Below are positions 57,786 to 64,000 of a DNA stretch of 64,000 bases, piece by piece (the stretch's first letter is position 1; every line of letters starts with the position of its first letter). Position numbers and translations under genes: made by a program. The notes beneath the pieces are model-generated. The model saw only the letters and a list, made by a program, of their open reading frames with translations. It made no database searches and had not been told where the DNA came from. Source of the DNA: CAZUUO01 sp964622665 (GTDB lineage: Bacteria > Patescibacteriota > Patescibacteriia > Magasanikbacterales > GCA-002688135). The DNA is taken from positions 16,631 to 80,630 of the forward strand of contig CAZUUO010000001.1 of assembly GCA_964622665.1 (NCBI GenBank), in the 5' to 3' direction.

Positions 57786-59200
57786 TGAAATGTTCTTTTA
57801 AGAAGTTCACCAAATGGAGCAACCGTTAATTCAAAGCCCCCCCAACGTTTTTCAATTAACGCTACCGGGTCTTTTGCCAATAACCCCATCGATCGGGCAT
57901 TTTTCTTGATAATACGCAATAAACTTTCCACATGTTGAGTATGCGGTATTGCGGTGGTTCCCCAAAATACCTGTGCTTGTGCGGCATCTTGGTACGTTTC
58001 GCATCCCACAAAGACGCCCACATGAGGTCGAAAATATGAAATTTGAGATATAAAATGTTTTGCTTCTGGTGAAATGATTATCGCGTGCACATCACCACGG
58101 TTTGCCAACAAACCCATAATAGCACCCGCATCACGTGATGTTTTATGGATCACATCAAGCGTGTCACAGACTGCAATATCATCAAGGGTTGATTTTTCTG
58201 TTTCACAAGCGATTGCTGCCATTGTTTCCACGGCTTCCCGAGGATATTCACCGGTTGCACTTTCTCCCGACAACATCACGGCGTCTGCATGATCAATAAC
58301 TGCATTTGCAACATCTGATACTTCTGCACGGGTTGGACGTGGTTTTGAAACCATACTTGCCAACATCTCTGTTGCCACAATCACCATTTTCCCTGCTTCA
58401 CGACATTGCGCAATAATGCGTTTTTGTTGTACCGGAACATCTGCTGCCAACGTTTCCACTCCTAAATCTCCGCGCGCGACCATCACCCCATCGGTTTGTG
58501 CAATAATATCATCCAAATTATCTAACGCTTCCTGCTTTTCAATTTTTGCAATGATTAAAGGAAAGTGTGCGGGTTTGTGTGCGGTAATAATACGTCGTAA
58601 CTGTTTAATGTCAGTCGCGCTGCGTACAAATGAAAGCGCCACAATATCAACTCCCAATTCCAAACCAAACACGACATCCTTTTTATCTTTTGCGGTTATC
58701 GACGCGATAGAAAGTTTTGAGTTGGGTAAATTAAACCCTTTATGTGATTTTAATACTCCACCCACAATTACTTTCGCCGTCAAACCATTTTTATGTGCTT
58801 TGGTAACTACCAATTCCAATAACCCATCATCGAGTAAAATTTGTTCTCCCACTTTTACATCACGTTCTAAATATAGATACTGTACTGGAATTGCTCCTTT
58901 TGTCGTTTCGCTACTGAGCACCACCTCACTCCCCTTTTTTAGAATGATTCCTTCGGGTGGCAATTCACCGATGCGCAATTTAGGGCCTGATAAATCTTGC
59001 AGAATCGTGATGATAGTATTGGTTTTCTTTGCTGCTGCGCGAATATTTTTTACCAATTTTTTATGGTCTGCATAACTCCCATGACTAAAATTGAGACGAC
59101 AAATATTCATCCCCGATTTCATCATGTGTGCTAATGTCGTAATACTTGATGATGCGGGTCCAATAGTGCACACAATGCGGGTTCGTTTCTGATGTTCCAT
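57782..59200 (-). CDS. pyk: Pyruvate kinase
   Basis: This 472-aa glycolytic enzyme turns PEP and ADP into pyruvate and ATP. It begins EHQKRTRIVCTIGPASSS and has the substrate region NICRLNFSHGSYADH, the signature IAKIEKQEALDNLDDI, MVARGDLGVE, ATEMLASMVSKPRPTRAEVSDVANAV and the C-terminal allosteric-type domain. ATG 59200 fits the family start; an in-frame codon at 59242 would add 14 unsupported residues. No other glycolytic gene is adjacent. Confidence 0.97.
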   Translation of the reverse strand: MEHQKRTRIVCTIGPASSSITTLAHMMKSGMNICRLNFSHGSYADHKKLVKNIRAAAKKTNTIITILQDLSGPKLRIGELPPEGIILKKGSEVVLSSETTKGAIPVQYLYLERDVKVGEQILLDDGLLELVVTKAHKNGLTAKVIVGGVLKSHKGFNLPNSKLSIASITAKDKKDVVFGLELGVDIVALSFVRSATDIKQLRRIITAHKPAHFPLIIAKIEKQEALDNLDDIIAQTDGVMVARGDLGVETLAADVPVQQKRIIAQCREAGKMVIVATEMLASMVSKPRPTRAEVSDVANAVIDHADAVMLSGESATGEYPREAVETMAAIACETEKSTLDDIAVCDTLDVIHKTSRDAGAIMGLLANRGDVHAIIISPEAKHFISQISYFRPHVGVFVGCETYQDAAQAQVFWGTTAIPHTQHVESLLRIIKKNARSMGLLAKDPVALIEKRWGGFELTVAPFGELLKRTFH

Positions 59201-59259
59201 AAAAAAATGATATACGTAATTACAGTATACCATTTTTTGCATTCCTCTTGTGTGGATGT

Positions 59260-60420
59260 TTATGGTTGTTGAGCTTCTCCCAGTGTTACCACCACTTCAA
59301 TTTTTTTCTTATCTCGTAATACTGAAAATTTCACACTATCTCCAACTTTTTTATTAGTAATAAATGAAGATAATGACGAACTTTCGGTAATTGGTTTTCC
59401 GTCAACCGCAATAATTATATCATCTTCCCGTAAACCCGCTTTATCTGCGGGACCATTTTTAATTACCGCACCTTCACGACCATTTCCTAACAACAATGCG
59501 CCTGCTGTTATATCAAGATTGTTGGCTTTCGCGTACGACTCATCAATTAATACATACCGAACACCCACCCATGGTCGAATAATTTTTCCTGATTCTTTAT
59601 AGGAATCAAGCGCAACTTTTGCACTACTCATTGGGATTGCAAATCCGATCAATTGACCTTCCAAAGAAACGGCCGTATTAATTCCCACTACCTGTCCTTG
59701 TAAATTCAATAATGGTCCACCTGAATTACCCTGGTTAATTGCAGCATCGGTTTGTATCGCACCTTCAATCACATCACTGCGAATTGATCCGCCACCAGCA
59801 ACGACACGACGATTTACTCCTGAAATTACTCCTTTGGTTACCGAATTTTGATATTCTCCCAGTGCGTTACCAATAGCAACTACCGTTTGTCCGATTTGTA
59901 AATCATCCGAAGATCCTAATGTTACGGTTGGTAATTTTTTTTCATCCACGCGCAGCAATGCTAAATCTGACATAGGATCACGCGCCACCACAGTAGCTGG
60001 TAATTTTTTTCCGTTTTGGAGTACAACGGTGTAACGAGCATCCTCTTCAAATACCACATGACGATTAGTCATTATCAACCCATCTTCGGAAACAATAAAT
60101 CCACTGCCCCCACCCACCTTTTGAAATTCATTATTTTTTTCAGTAATTTTTCGAGTTGGTCTTCCTAATGCATCCAATTCAAAATACGAATTTGCCACTT
60201 GCTTTGATACTTCAATTGATACAACGGCTGGTGAAACTCTTTGCACCACATCAATGGTTTCATTTTCCTCTAGAACACTGATAGGTGCCGTGTTTATTTG
60301 TGTTGTGGGGATACCAATATGTTCAAGCACTGCCCATGCCGTTACGCCTCCGCCCAAAAAACCAGCAAGAAGCGCAACAAAAACATATGTTGAAAGTGAA
60401 GGTTGTTGATTTACTGACAT
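59260..60420 (-). CDS. HtrA/DegP-type serine protease with PDZ domain
   Basis: This 386-aa protein has an N-terminal membrane anchor (about 11-30), a trypsin-like protease domain with a complete triad (H121 in TNRHVV, D152 in SDLALL, S233 in GNSGGP) and one C-terminal PDZ domain (from about 290: LLGNGREGAVIKNGPADKAGLREDDIIIAVDG). It should degrade or refold damaged proteins outside the membrane. It starts 1 nt after the small anchored protein at 60422. A catalytically dead relative is at 40709. Confidence 0.95.
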   Translation of the reverse strand: MSVNQQPSLSTYVFVALLAGFLGGGVTAWAVLEHIGIPTTQINTAPISVLEENETIDVVQRVSPAVVSIEVSKQVANSYFELDALGRPTRKITEKNNEFQKVGGGSGFIVSEDGLIMTNRHVVFEEDARYTVVLQNGKKLPATVVARDPMSDLALLRVDEKKLPTVTLGSSDDLQIGQTVVAIGNALGEYQNSVTKGVISGVNRRVVAGGGSIRSDVIEGAIQTDAAINQGNSGGPLLNLQGQVVGINTAVSLEGQLIGFAIPMSSAKVALDSYKESGKIIRPWVGVRYVLIDESYAKANNLDITAGALLLGNGREGAVIKNGPADKAGLREDDIIIAVDGKPITESSSLSSFITNKKVGDSVKFSVLRDKKKIEVVVTLGEAQQP

Positions 60421-60421
60421 A

Positions 60422-60712
60422 TTACCGTGTATTTGACGTATTAGCTGGAATGATATGACGCACACTCTCTATTTGATCCATTGCTTGTTCGTAAAATGTC
60501 ACAACCGTTGGGGCATAGTACGTAATAACTTTTGCCAGACCCAAGAATAATGCGATGATAAATATTATTCGCACCATCCTAAAAATACGTGCCATCTTAA
60601 ATGCTTTATCAATACGAGAAACTTTTTGATTCATTTCGCGCACCTCTGAACGCAGTGTCGCTATTTCAACAATGAGTTCATCAATTGCGTTTTCTTTTTT
60701 TGGTGTTTTCAT
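60422..60712 (-). CDS. Coiled-coil membrane protein, 96 aa
   Basis: I do not recognise this protein. It has an N-terminal coiled coil (ENAIDELIVEIATLRSEVREMNQKVSRIDKAF), one membrane helix (about 46-64: MVRIIFIIALFLGLAKVITYY) and a short tail. AGGAGG lies close before ATG 60712; a GTG 15 nt upstream has no ribosome-binding site. It lies between nrdR (16 nt away) and the HtrA gene (1 nt), so it is probably co-expressed with them and may link to the protease in the membrane. Confidence 0.7.
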   Translation of the reverse strand: MKTPKKENAIDELIVEIATLRSEVREMNQKVSRIDKAFKMARIFRMVRIIFIIALFLGLAKVITYYAPTVVTFYEQAMDQIESVRHIIPANTSNTR

Positions 60713-60728
60713 ATCCTCCTGAGACACA

Positions 60729-61211
60729 TTATTCTTTTTTATTTTTTACACTCCGATTTTTTTGCTTACGGAGATCATTTACCATTTTAGCAAAGGTATT
60801 CACATCATCAAAACCCAAATACACACTAGCAAATCGAATGTAGGCAACTTTATCAACCGTTTTTAATCGTTTCATGATACTCTCTCCAATTTCCGCACTC
60901 GTTACTTCGCGTGTTTTTTTTCTTTGTAAATCACGCTCGACTAATCTGACCAAACTTGCGAATTCCTCACTTTTAATTGGCCGTTTTTCCAAACTTTTTC
61001 GCAATCCGCCTTCCATTTTTTCGCGCGAATATCCTTCACGTGTTCCATCGCGTTTGGTTACCACCAAATCCAACAATTCAATTTCTTCACTGGTTGAAAA
61101 TCGATGATTACACTTTTCACATTCACGACGACGACGAATCGCCACACCATCACGCACCATGCGCGTATCAACTACTTTTGTGTCTTTATTATTACAAACC
61201 GGGCAGTGCAT
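60729..61211 (-). CDS. nrdR: Transcriptional repressor NrdR
   Basis: This 160-aa regulator represses ribonucleotide reductase genes when dATP is high. The zinc ribbon (CPVCNNKDTKVVDTR, then CEKCNHRFST) and the ATP-cone domain (VVTKRDGTREGYSREKMEGGLRKSLEKRPI) are complete. No nrd gene is in the window, so its targets lie elsewhere. ATG 61211 gives the usual MHCPVC start; a TTG three codons upstream is less likely. Confidence 0.96.
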   Translation of the reverse strand: MHCPVCNNKDTKVVDTRMVRDGVAIRRRRECEKCNHRFSTSEEIELLDLVVTKRDGTREGYSREKMEGGLRKSLEKRPIKSEEFASLVRLVERDLQRKKTREVTSAEIGESIMKRLKTVDKVAYIRFASVYLGFDDVNTFAKMVNDLRKQKNRSVKNKKE

Positions 61212-61277
61212 ATATTTCAAGTATACGTATTTTTCTATTTTTTTTCAATGCACATAAAAATAACATGGCTGCCCATG

Positions 61278-62600
61278 CTATTTTATTTTTCTTCGTAAAA
61301 ATGTTGGTATATCGAGGTCTTCTCCTTCATCTTCTTTCGATTCATTATCAGTACTTTGTTCTTCAACGACTTCAGGAGGTGGTACAATTTCTTCACGTTT
61401 TACCACCGGAATTTCTTTCTTTTTAAACGGTGTATCAAATTGTGAGAAAATTGGTTTGCGTGGTTGTACTACCGGTGGCGGTGGTGGTGTAAAAACTGGT
61501 GCTTCTACTTGTTGCATGACCGGTTGCATTGGCTGCATGCGTGGCGGTGTTTGTTTTGGTATTTGTTGTTGTGATTGCATTGTTCCAAAATAATTTCGTC
61601 CATTCATGAATATTTCTGCTTTTTGTGCTGCTCGTGAGGCAACAAATTGTTCACCAAACCCTGTTGCAATAACTGTAATACGCACTTCATCTTTTAAACT
61701 ATCATTAATACTTGCACCAAAAATAACTTTAGCGCCATCCTCTGCTGATCCGGTAATAATTTTTGCCGCTTCATTCACTTCGTGCATTCCCAAATCCGTA
61801 CCGCCGGTAATCATAAACAAAATACCTTTCGCACCGTCAATAGAAACATCGAGTAGCGGACTCGCAATCGCACTTTTTGCTGCCATCATTGCACGATTTT
61901 CACCACTTCCTCTTCCCATTCCCATCAAGGCACTACCAGCATCTGACATGATGGCGCGCACATCCGCAAAATCGACATTGATCAATGATGGGGTTGTAAT
62001 AACTTCAGAAATTCCTTGCACCCCTTGGCGTAACACATCATCAACCACATGAAATGCTTCTAAGAGACTTGTCTTTTTATCAACAATATCAAGCACACGA
62101 TCATTGTTTATCGTAATGATCGTATCAACATGTTGCACTAATTCTTCGTGTGCATGTTCAGCAATATCTTGACGTTGTGATTGTTCAAAAGAGAATGGTT
62201 TAGTAACCACAGCAACCGTTAAGGCACCTACCTCGCGTGCAACTTGTGCTACAACGGGTGATGCACCACTTCCCGTACCGCCACCTAACCCACAGGTAAT
62301 AAATACCATGTCGGCACCTTTGATAATTTCTCTAATTTCATTAATGTTTTCTTCTGCCGCCTTGCGTCCCACATCAGGATTCATCCCAGAACCCAACCCT
62401 TTAGTGAGTTGTTTGCCAATATGCAGCTTTACCGGAGCTTTTGAGTAGTGCAATGCTTGTAAATCGGTATTAATCGCAATAAATTCAACACCTTTAATGT
62501 CCGCCAAAATCATGCGGTTAATAGCGGCACCACCACTACCACCAACACCAATAACTTTAATTTTAGCTAATGATTCAATTTCTGGCTTAATTTCAGGCAT
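61278..62600 (-). CDS. ftsZ: Cell division protein FtsZ
   Basis: This 440-aa tubulin-like GTPase forms the division ring. The GTP-binding motif GGGTGSG is at 106-112, with [14 protein letters not shown] near the start and NNDRVLDIV and DFADVR in the core. After about residue 320 comes a Pro/Gln-rich linker with a run of Pro, then an acidic stretch and the conserved C-terminal peptide DIPTFLRRK that binds FtsA. It follows ftsA after 120 nt that hold no gene. Confidence 0.98.
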   Translation of the reverse strand: MPEIKPEIESLAKIKVIGVGGSGGAAINRMILADIKGVEFIAINTDLQALHYSKAPVKLHIGKQLTKGLGSGMNPDVGRKAAEENINEIREIIKGADMVFITCGLGGGTGSGASPVVAQVAREVGALTVAVVTKPFSFEQSQRQDIAEHAHEELVQHVDTIITINNDRVLDIVDKKTSLLEAFHVVDDVLRQGVQGISEVITTPSLINVDFADVRAIMSDAGSALMGMGRGSGENRAMMAAKSAIASPLLDVSIDGAKGILFMITGGTDLGMHEVNEAAKIITGSAEDGAKVIFGASINDSLKDEVRITVIATGFGEQFVASRAAQKAEIFMNGRNYFGTMQSQQQIPKQTPPRMQPMQPVMQQVEAPVFTPPPPPVVQPRKPIFSQFDTPFKKKEIPVVKREEIVPPPEVVEEQSTDNESKEDEGEDLDIPTFLRRKIK

Positions 62601-62720
62601 AATCAGGAAATTACGAGCAGCAAATAATCAAAACCGGAAGATAACTCGTATCCCCACAATAGCGTGTTCATCAAACCCGTGTCAATTCAAGTATGTGTAC
62701 AAAATCCTTGCGTTTTTTAC

Positions 62721-63995
62721 TTATGGCAAGAGTGATTTTATCCATTTTTTTACCGTATCGATACTATTTGCCCCTTCACTAATTTTTGAAACAACTTTTG
62801 ACCATTTTGGTTGCATGACTTGTGCACCCACAATATCATATCCCCATTTTACCAATCCAATAACATTACTAAATCCCACATCATTAACTGAATCGGTTAC
62901 ACTCGTAATATTCATGGGGTATCCCAGTGACGCAGGAAGGCGCAATGTTCGTTTTGCTACTTCGAGCAATCCATGAATTTTTGATCCCCCACCAATACAC
63001 ACCACTCCCGCAGGCAACATACCGTCCCGTCCAATACTTTTTAGTTCTTCCTCTACTTTTTGAAAAATTTCTTCAACGCGTGCTTCAATAATTTCTGCAA
63101 TATATTTACGTGGAATTTTTTCATGGTTTTGTGCACCATGTTCATACAAATCAATTTCATCTCGTTTGGTCAATCCTTTTACATGTGCCGTTCCATCTTT
63201 AATTTTTACACTATGGGCAATTTCAATTGACGTACGCAATCCAATCGCCAAATCAGCAGTAATATGTTCTGAACCAATAGGAATAAACGCCGCATGAATA
63301 ACATCTCCACCCTCTATAACCACCATAGAGGTCGTTGAAGCACCAATGTCCAACACTACCACCCCCATATCCCGCGCGCGTTCTGAGGTCACCACTTCAC
63401 TTGCGGCAAGTAACGATAACACCATGTCGTGAATTTCAAGACCGGTGCGATATACTGCTTTCGAAATATTGCGAATGTGGGCACTTGATGCTTGGACAAT
63501 CAATGCATCAACTTCAAGTCGAACACCACTCATGCCCACAGGGTCCTTAATAGGGTTACTACCATCTACTCTAAAAAATCTTGGGATAACATGTAAAATT
63601 TCAAAATTGAGTGGTGTGGCAATCGTTTTTGCAGCTTCAATAACACGCGACACATCTTCGTCTGCCACTTCACCATTTCCTCGTGCAATAGCCACAACTC
63701 CTTTATTTCCGGAAGTCATTATTTCATGTCCATTTACTCCCACCCAGACACGATCAAGCGGTGCACCAATAGTACGCTCCATTTTTTCTAAACAAGCGCT
63801 CACCGATGATACCGCATCTTCAATACTGGTAATCGCGCCCTTATGAATTCCCTCTGATGCTACTTCTGCGGTACCTAAAATATGCAGACCCTTTCCGTCT
63901 GCGCCGTGCAATAGTTGGCCAACCGCCATACGTACCGAAGTTGAGCCAATATCAAGTCCTGCAATTAAAATGTCCTTTCCTTTTTGTGGTACCAT
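62721..63995 (-). CDS. ftsA: Cell division protein FtsA
   Basis: This 424-aa actin-like protein tethers FtsZ to the membrane. It has the ATP-binding start IAGLDIGSTSVRMAVGQ, VGVNGHEIMTSGNKGVV, VVLDIGASTTSMVVIEGGDV and VVCIGGGSKIHGLLE, and a C-terminal amphipathic end KKWIKSLLP that can insert in the membrane. It starts at ATG 63995, at the window edge, so genes upstream in the operon are not visible. Confidence 0.96.
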   Translation of the reverse strand: MVPQKGKDILIAGLDIGSTSVRMAVGQLLHGADGKGLHILGTAEVASEGIHKGAITSIEDAVSSVSACLEKMERTIGAPLDRVWVGVNGHEIMTSGNKGVVAIARGNGEVADEDVSRVIEAAKTIATPLNFEILHVIPRFFRVDGSNPIKDPVGMSGVRLEVDALIVQASSAHIRNISKAVYRTGLEIHDMVLSLLAASEVVTSERARDMGVVVLDIGASTTSMVVIEGGDVIHAAFIPIGSEHITADLAIGLRTSIEIAHSVKIKDGTAHVKGLTKRDEIDLYEHGAQNHEKIPRKYIAEIIEARVEEIFQKVEEELKSIGRDGMLPAGVVCIGGGSKIHGLLEVAKRTLRLPASLGYPMNITSVTDSVNDVGFSNVIGLVKWGYDIVGAQVMQPKWSKVVSKISEGANSIDTVKKWIKSLLP

Positions 63996-64000
63996 AGCTA

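Overview
The window is a gene-dense, AT-rich stretch of a bacterial chromosome. It most likely comes from a Patescibacteria/Candidate Phyla Radiation genome. That placement is an inference from several traits: many core genes have little or no Shine-Dalgarno sequence, key proteins are shortened (UvrA, UvrC), there is a membrane-anchored Clp-type ATPase, a Pif1-like helicase, three large O-antigen-ligase/TPR proteins, and many lineage-specific small proteins. No rRNA, CRISPR array, insertion sequence or intact prophage was seen. Two tRNAs (Asn-GTT, Asp-GTC) and a tmRNA are present.

Layout. 1-800: small orphan genes. 847-5385: a tightly packed copper operon on the minus strand (csoR, a DUF305 protein, copA, an HMA-TauE/SafE membrane protein, a cupredoxin-like protein) driven by one promoter whose spacer is a perfect CsoR-type palindrome. 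5410-8320: a lipoprotein, small stress and metabolic genes (GlsB/YeaQ-like, pyrophosphatase, Nudix) and tRNA-Asn. 8428-11986: a Pif1-like helicase between two uncharacterised charged proteins. 12073-15224: dnaG-rpoD. 15276-23674: an envelope operon with three tandem O-antigen-ligase/TPR paralogues and an Ig-like surface protein. 23795-28221: rplU, a WecA/MraY-like transferase and a membrane-tethered Clp ATPase with a small membrane partner. 29148-30939: mraZ-rsmH-ftsL-like with a recognisable MraZ operator. 31469-39967: uvrC, an RNA m5U methyltransferase, uvrA and uvrB, with small orphan genes between them. 40058-43925: a Wzz-like protein, a catalytically dead HtrA-like protein, two membrane proteins and an AI-2E-type permease. 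43985-44873: smpB and tmRNA. 45072-46987: a Ser/Thr kinase and a small orphan gene. 47017-51035: a guaB1-type gene, infC-rpmI-rplT, a structured RNA candidate and a RimK-like ligase. 51084-57785: a DUF1761 protein, a TipA-like MerR regulator with its 19-bp-spacer promoter, a zinc metallopeptidase-like protein, glmS, a diverged gene pair, a SpoT/MESH1-like HD hydrolase, tRNA-Asp and a membrane protein. 57782-63995: pyk, an intact HtrA protease, nrdR, ftsZ and ftsA.

Two gene styles are interleaved. Core genes (csoR, rpoD, dnaG, uvrABC, infC, rpmI, ftsA/Z and others) lie in compact operons, mostly without a Shine-Dalgarno sequence and in places nearly leaderless. Orphan genes are usually single-gene cassettes: a consensus TTGACA promoter with an exact 17-bp spacer, often a hairpin at the predicted 5' end of the mRNA, a strong AGGAG(G) site, a short ORF and its own intrinsic terminator. 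The most noteworthy non-coding element is a roughly 240-nt structured transcript at 49856-50095 with its own strong promoter; a loop in it carries the anti-Shine-Dalgarno sequence CCUCCUU.
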